Positions 28,759-38,100 of a DNA stretch of 64,000 nt are shown piece after piece. The translations under genes and the position numbers were made by a program. Each line of letters starts with the position of its first letter. Within the stretch, counting starts at the first letter, position 1. Source of the stretch: Oceanicoccus sp. (GTDB lineage: Bacteria; Pseudomonadota; Gammaproteobacteria; Pseudomonadales; Dasaniaceae); NCBI RefSeq assembly GCF_029238675.1, contig NZ_JAQWFR010000007.1, forward strand, positions 21,872 through 85,871, written 5' to 3'. A model generated the notes under the pieces. It was not told where the DNA came from. It saw nothing but the letters and a program-made list of their open reading frames with translations, and did no database searches.

Positions 28759-28994
28759 TTCTTCTATTAATGGCTAATACCCGTGCTAGCTGAGCGGCAC
28801 TCTCACGACAGTTCTCTCGGTAACTCTCAGGGCAGCAAGCTTAGCACATCCATTGTGACTGCCAAATATGAAAACAGGCACACAAAAACGCCTGGGGCCT
28901 AGCGAAACTGCACATTTAAGCCATACTAACTAGTCAGTAGACCACTGTTCGTAAACTGGCATTAAAAATAACAGATCAATATGAGGAAAGACCG

Positions 28995-29630
28995 TTGGTT
29001 AGCCTAGCTTTAAGCCCGCACATCGAGAATGTAGACGAATTTTTAAATCATTGTCACCGCCGCCGCTTTCCGGCTAAAAGCACCCTTATTTATGCCGGTG
29101 ATACCAGTGACTCCCTATATTACATTATCGAAGGTTCTGTCACCGTTATGATCGAAGACGATGACGGCAAAGAAATCATTGTTGCTTATTTAAACAAAGG
29201 GGATTTCTTCGGTGAGATGGGCCTGTTTGATGACCAACAGGAACGCAGTGCCTGGGTCAAAGCCAAAACCGCCTGTGAAGTGGCTGAAATCAGCTACGCC
29301 AAATTCCTTGAGGTTAGCAAGACTAATCCTGAATTCCTCTTTGCTGTAGGTACCCAAATGGCGAAAAGCCTACGGGACACTACCCGCAAAGTGGGTGACC
29401 TGGCCTTTTTGGATGTAACCGGCCGTGTAGCCCGCACTCTGCTGGACCTGTGCAAGCAGCCGGACGCCATGACCCATCCCGATGGTATGCAGATTAAAAT
29501 TACCCGCCAGGAGATTGGCCGAATTGTGGGCTGTTCTCGTGAAATGGTAGGTCGTGTATTAAAAACCCTGGAAGAACAAGGTTTGGTGGAAGCCAAAGGT
29601 AAAACCATGGTGGTTTTCGGTACCCGCTAG
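28995..29630 (+). CDS. crp: Cyclic AMP receptor protein (Crp/Vfr)
   Basis: 211 aa (E. coli 210, Pseudomonas Vfr 214). The cAMP-binding cassette is nearly identical to E. coli: [18 protein letters not shown] at ~74-91. The C-terminal helix-turn-helix [20 protein letters not shown] (~171-190) recognises TGTGA-type sites. The start is TTG preceded by GAGGAAAG; an overlapping ATG frame upstream stops at once. The 236-bp gap to yhfA is the likely promoter region. Predicted global regulator of carbon use. Confidence 0.96.
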   Translation: MVSLALSPHIENVDEFLNHCHRRRFPAKSTLIYAGDTSDSLYYIIEGSVTVMIEDDDGKEIIVAYLNKGDFFGEMGLFDDQQERSAWVKAKTACEVAEISYAKFLEVSKTNPEFLFAVGTQMAKSLRDTTRKVGDLAFLDVTGRVARTLLDLCKQPDAMTHPDGMQIKITRQEIGRIVGCSREMVGRVLKTLEEQGLVEAKGKTMVVFGTR

Positions 29631-29693
29631 CCTCCAGAGCCTCTTTAGCGTGCCGGGCTGCGACACGCCATTTCTAATTTACTGATTACCAGC

Positions 29694-30071
29694 CTACTGC
29701 TTATCAATCTTATGGGACGGATCAGAATCGCCATCGTCATTACCTTTAGCCAATAACTGGTCAGCAAAGTTAGCAACCACCGGTAACCGTGGCGCATTGC
29801 CCGCCAGCGACATCGCCATCATCACCAACCATAAAATCAGCGATACCGGCGCCAGCACCACCATAATCAGTGGACCAAGGGCGGGAATAATCGGTAAAAA
29901 GATATTAAGCACCGTCAATGAGCCAAATAGCACTATCGACTGGGCGCCATGGAAACGGACGTCGACATCCTGCTTTTCAATAAAGAAAATCGCCAAACCC
30001 GAGATCCAGCCAAAGACATAGGCAAGACACTTGGCAATATTATCCGGTAACCCGGTAGATGAACCGTTCAT
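29694..30071 (-). CDS. DUF4870-like small membrane protein
   Basis: 125 aa with three hydrophobic stretches (residues ~12-30, 46-64, 68-93) and a charged, Asp-rich C-terminus (GNDDGDSDPSHKIDKQ). LAYVFGWISGLAIFFIEKQD followed by VRFHGAQSIVLFG is the DUF4870/Tic20-type signature. Function unknown. Convergent with crp. Confidence 0.8.
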   Translation of the reverse strand: MNGSSTGLPDNIAKCLAYVFGWISGLAIFFIEKQDVDVRFHGAQSIVLFGSLTVLNIFLPIIPALGPLIMVVLAPVSLILWLVMMAMSLAGNAPRLPVVANFADQLLAKGNDDGDSDPSHKIDKQ

Positions 30072-30168
30072 AGCTGTTCCTTATTTCTGGTTGTGAGCCT
30101 TAAATGGCGATAGTTTACACTGCAAAACCACCCCTACTCCAGTACTGCAGGATCAATTGCAATCCACA

Positions 30169-31542
30169 CTACAATAATAGTAAGTAACAAGCTGACCCAA
30201 CAACCGCAGCCCCCATCAAGTTAAGCGCAAACCCCTCCCGCGCCATTCTTTGGGTGCTGACAAAACCACTCCCATAAACAATACTGTTAGGCGCCGTTGC
30301 CACCGGCAACATAAAGGCACAACTGGCACTGATTGCGGCGGGCACCATTAGTAATCGCGGATCAATATCAGCTGCCAATGCCGCGGCCGCCAATACCGGC
30401 ATTAATAACACCGTACTGGCTGTATTGCTTGTCGTTTCAGTCAAAAAAGTCACACACAAACAAAGCACCAACATCATCAATAGCACCGGCCAATAAGATA
30501 GCACCGTTAATGTTTCGCCAATGACATCGCTTAACCCCGAAACGACAAAACCTTTAGCCAAACAAATACCGCCGCTAAATAACAGCAACACCCCCCAGGG
30601 AATAGTAGACGCCGCCTCCCAATCCATTAACTTACCCCCGCGACCATTGGGCAGCATAAACATAATAACCACAGCCGTTAGCGCCACAGAAGCATCGTTA
30701 GCGTTAATACCCAATAACTCAGACCAGCCACCAAAAGGCTCACGACGGGTAATCCAGGCCAAAGCTGTTAAAGCAAATACAATCAATACCCGCCGCTCTT
30801 CAACCCGCCAATTGCCCACTACCGGTAAATGAAAACCGCCGCGATAACTCAGAGAACGTGTTAGCCATAAACCTGCTACAGGCACCATAATCGCCACCAC
30901 CGGCACAGCCCAGGACATCCACTCGGTAAAACCAACGGTTTTACCCACTTGCTCTTCATACACTTGCATAAAGACCAGGTTGGGCGGTGTGCCGATGGGC
31001 GTGCCCATACCGCCAATACTGGCAGCGTAGGCAACCCCCAACATTAAAGGTGCAGCAAGAGCTTTATCTTCAGCTTTTTCCAGAACGGCCATGGCCACTG
31101 GTAAAAGCATCAGGGTTGTGGCTGCATTGGACATCCACATACTGAGTACAGCGGCGGTAGCCATAAAGCCAAACACCAACTGCCGGCTACTACTACCGCC
31201 AAATACATTAATCATACCCAGCGCAATACGACGGTGCGCCCCACTGCGCTCCATCGCTTTTGACAAAATAAACCCACCCAGTAACAGTAAAATCAAAGGG
31301 CTGCCATAGGCCTGGGCAATCTGGTTTTTATCCAACACACCGGTCAGCTGCAGCAGGGCAAAAGGAATCATCGATGTCACGGGAATGGGGATAGGTTCAA
31401 ATACCCACCAAAGAATACACAACAAAGTAACCCCCGCCGTAATAGAGGCATCCCGTGATAAGCCCTGCTGGCTTAGCAAAAAAGTCACTAACAATGCCAA
31501 TAGCGGGCCAGCTATCAGCAGTCCATTTCTAAAGGTTGCCAA
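30169..31542 (-). CDS. SLC13/DASS family anion transporter
   Basis: 457 aa with about 11-12 hydrophobic helices. The two SNT-type motifs of the divalent anion:sodium symporter family are recognisable: MSNAATTLMLLPVAMAVLEK in the first half and TETTSNTASTVLLMPVLAAA in the second. Expected to import dicarboxylates (succinate, malate) or sulfate with Na+; the substrate is not resolvable. No partner genes adjacent. Divergent from moaA. Confidence 0.9.
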   Translation of the reverse strand: MATFRNGLLIAGPLLALLVTFLLSQQGLSRDASITAGVTLLCILWWVFEPIPIPVTSMIPFALLQLTGVLDKNQIAQAYGSPLILLLLGGFILSKAMERSGAHRRIALGMINVFGGSSSRQLVFGFMATAAVLSMWMSNAATTLMLLPVAMAVLEKAEDKALAAPLMLGVAYAASIGGMGTPIGTPPNLVFMQVYEEQVGKTVGFTEWMSWAVPVVAIMVPVAGLWLTRSLSYRGGFHLPVVGNWRVEERRVLIVFALTALAWITRREPFGGWSELLGINANDASVALTAVVIMFMLPNGRGGKLMDWEAASTIPWGVLLLFSGGICLAKGFVVSGLSDVIGETLTVLSYWPVLLMMLVLCLCVTFLTETTSNTASTVLLMPVLAAAALAADIDPRLLMVPAAISASCAFMLPVATAPNSIVYGSGFVSTQRMAREGFALNLMGAAVVGSACYLLLL

Positions 31543-31641
31543 AGAAATTTCTCCAAAATTATTATTGCCCGGTATTTTGCCATGCCAGCAAACGAATAGA
31601 AAATAAAGCTTTTACCCCTCCACCGGTGTAATATCATCTCC

Positions 31642-32646
31642 ATGAACGAAGCTGCATCTCCCCTACTTATTGATCGATTTAACCGTCAAGTTGAATACGT
31701 CAGACTGTCGGTGACAGACCGCTGTGACTTCCGCTGCGTGTACTGCATGGCGGAGGAAATGACCTTTGCCCCAAGGGCAGATATTTTAACGCTGGAAGAA
31801 CTGGAGCTTATCGCTCGCGCGTTTGTTGAATTGGGGGCAAAAAAAATTCGCCTAACCGGTGGCGAGCCTTTAGTTCGGCAGAATATCATGGCACTGGTAG
31901 AAAATATCGGCCAGCTTGATGGCCTCCATGAATTAACACTGACTACCAATGGTTCGCAACTGACCAAACAAGCTTCAGCTTTGCATCAGGCTGGTATCAA
32001 ACGCATCAATATTAGTATCGACAGTTTAAAGCCGGCGCGGTTTAAAAAAATCACCCGTACCGGTGATTTGCAAAAAGTACTCAATGGTATTGATGCTGCC
32101 ATTGCAACGGGCTTTAAACGCATTAAATTAAATACGGTGATTTTAAAAGGTCGCAACGAGGATGAAATTATTGATTTGGTTAATTTCGCCCGCGATAAAA
32201 AAGTCGATATTTCATTTATCGAAGAAATGCCGCTGGGCTTAATTGATGAACATAACCGCGCATTGAGTTTTTGCTCCAGTGATGAAATACGCGATATCGT
32301 TTCGGCGCAGTACCCGCTCACATCCACAGATGAAACAACCAGCGGCCCTTCCCATTATTATTCCATGAATGACAGCGAGTCTCGCATCGGTTTTATTTCA
32401 CCCCACAGTCATAATTTTTGTCATCTCTGTAATCGGGTTCGCGTTACGGTTGAAGGTCGCTTACTGCTCTGCCTTGGCAATGAACACTCAGCAGATTTAA
32501 AAACCGTATTAAGGGCCAACCCCGGGGAGATTGATCCCTTGAAGGATGCGATTATTGCCGCCATGGACCTTAAGCCTGAAAAACATCATTTTAATCTCGA
32601 AGAAGAGCCGCAAATTGTTCGCTTTATGAATATGACGGGGGGCTAA
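31642..32646 (+). CDS. moaA: GTP 3',8-cyclase MoaA
   Basis: 334 aa radical SAM enzyme, first step of molybdenum cofactor synthesis. N-terminal cluster C28-C32-C35 ([13 protein letters not shown]); C-terminal [4Fe-4S] cluster in [20 protein letters not shown]; the required C-terminal Gly-Gly is the very end (MTGG). No other moa gene is nearby. No Shine-Dalgarno; TAATAT (31629-31634) ends 7 bp before the ATG. Confidence 0.96.
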   Translation: MNEAASPLLIDRFNRQVEYVRLSVTDRCDFRCVYCMAEEMTFAPRADILTLEELELIARAFVELGAKKIRLTGGEPLVRQNIMALVENIGQLDGLHELTLTTNGSQLTKQASALHQAGIKRINISIDSLKPARFKKITRTGDLQKVLNGIDAAIATGFKRIKLNTVILKGRNEDEIIDLVNFARDKKVDISFIEEMPLGLIDEHNRALSFCSSDEIRDIVSAQYPLTSTDETTSGPSHYYSMNDSESRIGFISPHSHNFCHLCNRVRVTVEGRLLLCLGNEHSADLKTVLRANPGEIDPLKDAIIAAMDLKPEKHHFNLEEEPQIVRFMNMTGG

Positions 32647-32994
32647 TTAAACGGAGTTAAATCCACTATGAGTCTGTGCACTCAAGCGGCTTTATTTTCC
32701 GACCTAAGTTTCCCCGGCGCCGGTCATTCCCGCGAAGGCGGGAATCCAGCCTGCATGCTTATGCTGTCATTTCCGCCAAAGCGGAAATCTACAGCACTGG
32801 ATTCCCGCCTGCGCGGGAATGACGTTGCTTTGTAAAACCAACACAACACTTCAACTAACAGCCTCAAGCCAATGAATCAATTGAAAAAATACTTGCCTTA
32901 TACCGCGAATCGCTCTTATTATTGCCTTCCAAGTCATAGTCATTTTTTAAATCGATCTATGTTTTTCATCTGCCGCTAATTAACGGACATTGCG
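32647..32994 (+). other. 348-bp gene-free gap with a palindromic repeat
   Basis: The first part holds the repeat element 32722-32824. The remaining 170 bp is AT-rich with no ORF or clear promoter that I can support; CATTGCG just precedes the next gene. Confidence 0.5.
32722..32824. repeat. ~100-bp palindromic repeat copy
   Basis: Left arm GGTCATTCCCGCGAAGGCGG, inner hairpin TTTCCGCC-AAA-GCGGAAA flanked by GCTGT/ACAGC, right arm ATTCCCGCCTGCGCGGGAAT then GACG. Same layout as 19480-19582, with a few changes in the arms. Confidence 0.85.
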
Positions 32995-33447
32995 ATGACC
33001 ACTTGGAACTACCGCGTGATAAGGAAAAACTGCGCGAACACCCGAGAAGTCACATACCAAATCCACGAAGTCTACTATCTGGCAGACGGCAGCATCGACT
33101 GCTGGAATCACACACCGGTTGAGCCACTAGGCGTTAGCGAACCCAGCCTGCGCAATGATATTCAATCGTTTCTGGGTGCTTTCAGGCAGCCGGTACTGGA
33201 AGAGTGCTATATCAATGGCAAAGCCAAGCTAGTGGCTGAAAGGTTAAGTGAACCCGGCAGGGATTTACAGGCAGACTATGTCAGCAAAACCTCCCGCGCC
33301 TCAGGCTATATCAACCAGATTCTCGGCAATCACCTGCTGCTAAAACAAGAGCCGAGCTTGCGCCAGGCTTATGACAAGGTTGACCAGGCACTGGCAGAGC
33401 TTCACGATATTGTTAACAGCAAGCACTACCGCTCTGAAACCGCCTAG
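32995..33447 (+). CDS. Conserved hypothetical protein
   Basis: 150 aa, no characterised domain recognised. The N-terminal half looks like a small beta-rich module (WNYRVIRKN, YQIHEVYYLADGSIDCWNHT, VEPLGVSEPSLRNDIQSFL), a pattern I associate with an uncharacterised bacterial family. The C-terminal half is helical (LRQAYDKVDQALAELHDIV). No signal or membrane segment. Monocistronic, ahead of the DUF502 gene by 53 bp. Confidence 0.7.
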   Translation: MTTWNYRVIRKNCANTREVTYQIHEVYYLADGSIDCWNHTPVEPLGVSEPSLRNDIQSFLGAFRQPVLEECYINGKAKLVAERLSEPGRDLQADYVSKTSRASGYINQILGNHLLLKQEPSLRQAYDKVDQALAELHDIVNSKHYRSETA

Positions 33448-33500
33448 CTTCTTACTTACAGCAACTATTGGGCATAAAGCTATAAACTGCCGAGGCCGAC

Positions 33501-34130
33501 ATGAAACCTATTAACCACTTTATCAAACAATCCGTGATTGGCGGCCTGCTGGTGATATCTCCTGCAGTTATTTTATTTTTTGCCATCCGCTGGGCCTTCT
33601 ATACCGTTACAGAAATTATTCAACCCCTGGCCACTCCCATCGCCCGCCATACCAATGCACCCGAAGTAGTAGTCGACCTGTTAGTGATTATACTTATACT
33701 GCTTGCCTGCTTTATTGTCGGTAATATCGTCTCAACCAGCGCGGGCAAATGGCTGCACGCACGCTTTGATCAAGTACTGGCTAAATTTGCACCGGGGTAT
33801 AACCTGGTACGGGATATCATTCATCAATTTCTCGGCAGCAATGCCAACTCCCCCTTTAGCCGTGGCGAAGTTGCCAGAGCCAAACTATTTGGCCCCACCA
33901 TCGCCACCGAAGCCACCGTGATTGTTACCAGCACCCATGACAACGGCTGGTACAGCGTATTTGTGCCCACCGGCCCCAACCCGACCTCAGGCATGATTTA
34001 TCACCTACCCCCGGAACAGGTGGAACTTTTGCCCAACATCAAAGTCGATGAAGCACTAAGAACGATTATTGCCTGCGGCGCTGGCTCCGGTGAGCTGTTT
34101 AAGAAACAGGCTGAACTTGTATCATCCTAA
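33501..34130 (+). CDS. DUF502 membrane protein
   Basis: 209 aa. Two membrane helices (residues ~12-31 and ~56-74), then a soluble domain with the DUF502 features PGYNLVRDIIHQFLG and VFVPTGPNPTSGMIYHLP. Function unknown. 12 bp upstream of a membrane-anchored glutaredoxin and 397 bp before the PilZ gene, so DUF502-grx-PilZ may form one transcript. Confidence 0.88.
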   Translation: MKPINHFIKQSVIGGLLVISPAVILFFAIRWAFYTVTEIIQPLATPIARHTNAPEVVVDLLVIILILLACFIVGNIVSTSAGKWLHARFDQVLAKFAPGYNLVRDIIHQFLGSNANSPFSRGEVARAKLFGPTIATEATVIVTSTHDNGWYSVFVPTGPNPTSGMIYHLPPEQVELLPNIKVDEALRTIIACGAGSGELFKKQAELVSS

Positions 34131-34142
34131 CAGCACTCTTTT

Positions 34143-34514
34143 ATGAACAACAAAGCCAAAAATCTTTTACCTGTCTTCATTGCTGTTGTCCTGTTTTTTG
34201 TTTTTCAAAACTGGTGGCGAATAGACCTGGCTTTAAACCCCATCAGCAATCAATCACTCAAGGACGAAGATGTAGTGATGTACTCAACCAGCTGGTGCCC
34301 TTACTGCCGTAAAGCGCGGCGTTTTTTTAGGCAGGCCAATATCCCTTATACAGAATACGATGTAGAAAAATCCGCCAGGGCTTATGAAGAATATCAACGC
34401 ATTAGTGGCAGGGGCGTGCCGGTTATAGTAATAGGCGACCAAGTGATTCAGGGCTTTAACAAACCCGCCATCAAAAGCGCTTTAGCACAGCTGGATATGG
34501 CCTACCCCGAATAA
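34143..34514 (+). CDS. Membrane-anchored glutaredoxin
   Basis: 123 aa. N-terminal TM helix (~9-24) followed by a glutaredoxin domain with C52-P-Y-C55 (SWCPYCRKARRFF), the cis-Pro loop RGVPVIVIGD and the glutathione-site GFN. Unlike the 15-kb glutaredoxin, the spacer from TM to domain is short. Follows DUF502 by 12 bp and precedes PilZ by 13 bp. Confidence 0.88.
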   Translation: MNNKAKNLLPVFIAVVLFFVFQNWWRIDLALNPISNQSLKDEDVVMYSTSWCPYCRKARRFFRQANIPYTEYDVEKSARAYEEYQRISGRGVPVIVIGDQVIQGFNKPAIKSALAQLDMAYPE

Positions 34515-34527
34515 CAAGGAAATAACC

Positions 34528-34875
34528 ATGAGTGATGATCGCCGTAGTGAAACGCGCATTGACGAAAAAACCAAAATTTTTATCGAGGTATGCTCAGCGT
34601 CATTCGACAACACATCTCCCGCCAATATTATTATTTGCAACAGTCTTGACTTGTCGGCCAATGGGCTTCAGGTAGAGATAGACCAGGAGGTTGCTATTGG
34701 GGCCATCCTTCGCCTTTGCGCTGAGTTTGGCGATGATGAAACACTCTACCTGGTAGGCGAAACAAAATGGGTTAAACCTGCCGGAGAGCACTTCAATGTC
34801 GGCTTTGAGCTTTATGACGCTGAAAATACCGACATTATTGGCTGGAAAAAATTAATCGCAGCAATGCTTGATTAA
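34528..34875 (+). CDS. PilZ domain protein
   Basis: 115 aa, a single PilZ domain. Both c-di-GMP-binding motifs are present: RRSETR near residues 5-10 (RxxxR) and DLSANGL (DxSxxG). Predicted second-messenger receptor. Strong AAGGA ribosome site. The co-transcribed glutaredoxin and DUF502 suggest a common control target, but none is evident. Confidence 0.88.
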   Translation: MSDDRRSETRIDEKTKIFIEVCSASFDNTSPANIIICNSLDLSANGLQVEIDQEVAIGAILRLCAEFGDDETLYLVGETKWVKPAGEHFNVGFELYDAENTDIIGWKKLIAAMLD

Positions 34876-35019
34876 ACTCACTAGCCATCTACCCCCATAA
34901 AACACTATCTTTACTGATGTTAACCCTTGTACCCCATTCGCCCCACCAGTAAACTGCCGCCCTAACAATACAGTGTTCTTTACCCTTGTTAAGCCAGACG
35001 CCAAAGCGGAGTATGCATT

Positions 35020-36603
35020 TTGCCTGATCAACTAACAGAACGGCTAGAGCTAATAGCCAACCCTGAACATTCACATCTGTTGACTGGCCTACAACGCGGT
35101 ATTGAAAAAGAAAGTTTACGGATCTGCAATAACGGTAAACTGGCGCAAACCCCGCACCCACAAGCCCTGGGCTCGGCACTGACTCACCCCCATATCACTA
35201 CCGATTTTTCTGAAGCCTTGCTTGAGTTTATTACTCCGGTGTTTAGCGATATTGACGAGAGTCTCGAATGTCTGGATAAGGTGCATCGCTTTACTTACCC
35301 CAATCTCGATGGTGAGTTATTGTGGACTGCCAGCATGCCCTGTATTTTGGAAGGGGATGATAATATTCCCGTTGCGCAATATGGCAGCTCCAATGTTGCC
35401 ACCATGAAAACGGCATACCGCAAAGGTTTGGGTAATCGCTATGGCCGCTTGATGCAAACCATTTCCGGTATTCACTATAATTTTTCTTTACCGGATGATT
35501 TGTGGGCGTCGTTACAAAAGCAAGACTATGACAAACGTTCCTTACAAGATTATAAAACCGAATCCTATTTTAAATTAATTCGAAACTTCCGCCGTTTTTC
35601 CTGGCTGCTAATTTATTGTTATGGCGCCTCCCCCGCTGTGTGTAAAAGCTTTTTACGAGGCAACAGCGGTCACAATTTAGAAGAGCTGGATAATGGCACC
35701 GTTTATTTACCTTACGGCACTGCCTTGCGTATGGGTGACCTTGGCTATCAAAGCAACGCCCAGGAAAACCTGAAAATTTGTTATAACAGTATTGATAATT
35801 ATATTGATACTCTGCGCCGGGCCATCACCAATACCCACCCCGATTATGAAAAAATCGGCATCAAAGTCGATGGTGATTATCGTCAACTCTCCGATGCTTT
35901 ATTGCAAATCGAAAATGAGTTTTATAGCCCCATTCGCCCCAAGCGTGTTACTCAATCTGGCGAAACACCGATAGGCGCTTTAAAGGAACGAGGCGTTGAA
36001 TATATCGAAGTGCGTTGCATTGATGTAAACCCTTATTTACCGCTGGGTATTGATGCTGACCAAATTCGTTTTATTGATTGCTTTTTATTGTACTGCCTAT
36101 TTGAACGCAGCCCCTTGTGTGACGACGACGACCGCGAACTGATTAATTATAATTTAAAAGCTGTTGTTAACCGCGGCCGCGAACCCAATTTACAACTCAA
36201 AGCCCGCACTGGTGATCGCAGCCTTAACGACTGGGCAAACAAACTACTGGACGGTGTTGATAAGATTGCCGCGCAACTCGACACTGCATATGGCGGCGAT
36301 GATTATCAGCGCGTATGCCAGCAACAGCGAGAAAAAATCGATGATGCATCATTAACACCCTCTGCAGCTATTCTTGCGGACATGGAAAAGCAGCAACAAC
36401 CTTTTTTCCGTTTTGCCATGGATTTAGCTGAACAACATGGCAATGATTTTTGCAGCCGTCCCTTAACCGGCGAAGACCTGGATTATTTTCTGCAAAAAAC
36501 AGAACTCTCAAAACAACAGCAAGCTGAAATTGAAGCTGCCGACACTATCAGCTTTGATAAATATTTAGCCGATTATTATCGGCAGTACAGTGATTTAACA
36601 TAG
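35020..36603 (+). CDS. gshA: Glutamate-cysteine ligase
   Basis: 527 aa (E. coli 518), the gammaproteobacterial type. First step of glutathione synthesis. Motifs GIEKESLRI near residue 28, TDFSEALLEFITPVF, and YIEVRCIDVNPYLPLG. The start is TTG, 8 bases after GGAG; the only nearby ATG (35013) is out of frame and stops at once. No gshB in the window. Supplies glutathione for the two glutaredoxins. Confidence 0.96.
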   Translation: MPDQLTERLELIANPEHSHLLTGLQRGIEKESLRICNNGKLAQTPHPQALGSALTHPHITTDFSEALLEFITPVFSDIDESLECLDKVHRFTYPNLDGELLWTASMPCILEGDDNIPVAQYGSSNVATMKTAYRKGLGNRYGRLMQTISGIHYNFSLPDDLWASLQKQDYDKRSLQDYKTESYFKLIRNFRRFSWLLIYCYGASPAVCKSFLRGNSGHNLEELDNGTVYLPYGTALRMGDLGYQSNAQENLKICYNSIDNYIDTLRRAITNTHPDYEKIGIKVDGDYRQLSDALLQIENEFYSPIRPKRVTQSGETPIGALKERGVEYIEVRCIDVNPYLPLGIDADQIRFIDCFLLYCLFERSPLCDDDDRELINYNLKAVVNRGREPNLQLKARTGDRSLNDWANKLLDGVDKIAAQLDTAYGGDDYQRVCQQQREKIDDASLTPSAAILADMEKQQQPFFRFAMDLAEQHGNDFCSRPLTGEDLDYFLQKTELSKQQQAEIEAADTISFDKYLADYYRQYSDLT

Positions 36604-36626
36604 TGATGCCTTCACCTTAGCTACCA

Positions 36627-37058
36627 TTACCGCTGCACAATAAACGAGCTAAACAACAAATCATCCACAAACTGCTGCCCTTCTTCCTTGATCAACATAT
36701 TCCGCGTCTCTTCCAATACATCCTGACGCAGCAACTCCCTACCCTCCATTGAGGACAACTCCTCTTCAGTAGCACGGCTTAAACGCATCACAATAGTATG
36801 GCGGATATAAGGCATATGGTGGCGAATCTGGCTTTGACCGGCAGAGCCACCGCCTAAACGCAGGGCAACATCGGCTTTTAAATAGCGCAACTTACCGGCG
36901 CCACCGTAATTCACAATAAAAGCTGGCTTAAGGTCCAAATAACTGGTTGAACCACCAACAGCAGCCCTTCTCTCACCTCCAGCCTTCTCACCCTGCGCCA
37001 ATGACGGGCCAGGTAAAAAACTCAGGGACAGCAACAGGGCTAGCAAAGGGAAACGCAT
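36627..37058 (-). CDS. FliL-like exported protein
   Basis: 143 aa from ATG 37058, chosen for the CCGGAG ribosome site 9 bases before it; the frame extends 8 codons upstream to a TTG. A signal peptide (~1-22, ending SLAQ) precedes a FliL-type domain: YLDLKPAFIVNYGG, RYLKADVALRLGGG, IRHTIVMRLSRATEEELSSM and LLFSSFIVQR. True FliL is a membrane-anchored flagellar stator protein; this has a cleavable-looking signal and no flagellar neighbours. Similar FliL-like genes exist outside flagellar clusters in Pseudomonas. Role unknown. Confidence 0.8.
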   Translation of the reverse strand: MRFPLLALLLSLSFLPGPSLAQGEKAGGERRAAVGGSTSYLDLKPAFIVNYGGAGKLRYLKADVALRLGGGSAGQSQIRHHMPYIRHTIVMRLSRATEEELSSMEGRELLRQDVLEETRNMLIKEEGQQFVDDLLFSSFIVQR

Positions 37059-37206
37059 TCTATAAACTCCGGTATTTAACAATCTTATGGCTAATTTTAG
37101 CTGTTCTTGTGCAGTTTGCCGCTTGAGTCGGGAACGGCTTTGCCCTAATGTAGCCGCCTAAACCAATAACCGCTGTCTTTAACGATAAAAAGCAGAGATA
37201 AAGCGT

Positions 37207-37692
37207 ATGACCCTACCCAACATCAGACAAACCAACCTAATGATGGTTCTCAGTGTTATCGGCCTGATGTCCTATGCACTTTATACCCAATATTATCTTT
37301 TTCTGGAGCCCTGCCCCCTGTGTATGACCCAGCGGTTCTTTTATGTGTTGATCGCCCTATTTGCCCTGATAGCGTTATTCCACCCAACAAAATATAAACT
37401 TTATAGCATCCTGGCTCTGTTCAGCGCCTTTGGCGGTATGGCTACCGCAGGCCGGCAGGTCTGGCTGCAACACCTGCCACCGGACCAAGTCCCGGCCTGC
37501 GGTCCAAGCCTGGGATATATGCTGGAAACCTTCCCACTCAGTGAGACCCTGATGACCATGATCCGCGGCGATGGCAATTGCGCCGAAGTCGTATGGTCCT
37601 TTATTGGCTTCAGTATGGGAGAGTGGTCGCTGATTTGCTTTACCGGCTATGCCGTTGTGTTTATCTGGCAACTACTGCGTCGTCGTAGTTAA
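37207..37692 (+). CDS. dsbB: Disulfide bond formation protein B
   Basis: 161 aa inner-membrane quinone reductase that reoxidises DsbA. Four TM helices. Active cysteines C36 and C39 (EPCPLCMTQR) and the second periplasmic pair C98 and C125 (VPACGPSLG, GDGNCAEVVW) are all present. Lies two genes before algQ-type rsd; the Pseudomonas dsbH/algQ pair is similar. Confidence 0.93.
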   Translation: MTLPNIRQTNLMMVLSVIGLMSYALYTQYYLFLEPCPLCMTQRFFYVLIALFALIALFHPTKYKLYSILALFSAFGGMATAGRQVWLQHLPPDQVPACGPSLGYMLETFPLSETLMTMIRGDGNCAEVVWSFIGFSMGEWSLICFTGYAVVFIWQLLRRRS

Positions 37693-37729
37693 AAACTAAA
37701 AGTAAAAACTAAAAGTAAAAACTAAAACG
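37691..37729. repeat. Three tandem 13-bp AAAAACTAAAAGT units
   Basis: Two perfect copies and a third ending in ACG fill the gap between dsbB and the LrgA gene. Probably slippage-derived, but it sits at the presumed promoter/RBS region of lrgA. Confidence 0.8.
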
Positions 37730-37743
37730 TTGAGAATTGAGCC

Positions 37744-38100
37744 ATGTCGCTAATTAACGGTCTGCTAGTTTTATTAGTTTGCCAATGTGCTGGCGAAGCG
37801 ATTAAAGCCTGGCTTGAGCTTAGCTTGCCCGGCCCGGTGCTGGGTATGTTTATCCTGTTTATTGGCCTGATGCTCTATCAGGGTATTCCTGAAGCCATTG
37901 CCAAATCCAGCCGCACCCTAATCCCAATGTTAGGGCTAATGTTTTTACCTGCCGCCACCGGTTTATTTTTTCTTGGTTCGCAGTACAGCAATCAATGGCC
38001 GGCGATTATTGCCGCGGTGGTAATCGGCTCTTTGCTATCACTGATCTTTAACGGCCTGTTGATGACATTCTTAGCCCGTAAGCGGGGTTCCAAATCGTGA
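37744..38100 (+). CDS. CidA/LrgA family holin-like protein
   Basis: 118 aa, four TM helices. The family motif LPGPVLGMFILFIGLM lies at residues ~28-43. CidA/LrgA proteins are holin-like and, with LrgB, affect murein hydrolase export, cell death or, in plants and some bacteria, small organic acid transport. Overlaps the LrgB gene by 4 bp (GTGA). Confidence 0.9.
   Translation: MSLINGLLVLLVCQCAGEAIKAWLELSLPGPVLGMFILFIGLMLYQGIPEAIAKSSRTLIPMLGLMFLPAATGLFFLGSQYSNQWPAIIAAVVIGSLLSLIFNGLLMTFLARKRGSKS

Noticed and set aside
28995..29630. Fnr-type regulator
   Set aside because: No N-terminal cysteine cluster; the cAMP cassette is nearly identical to Crp.
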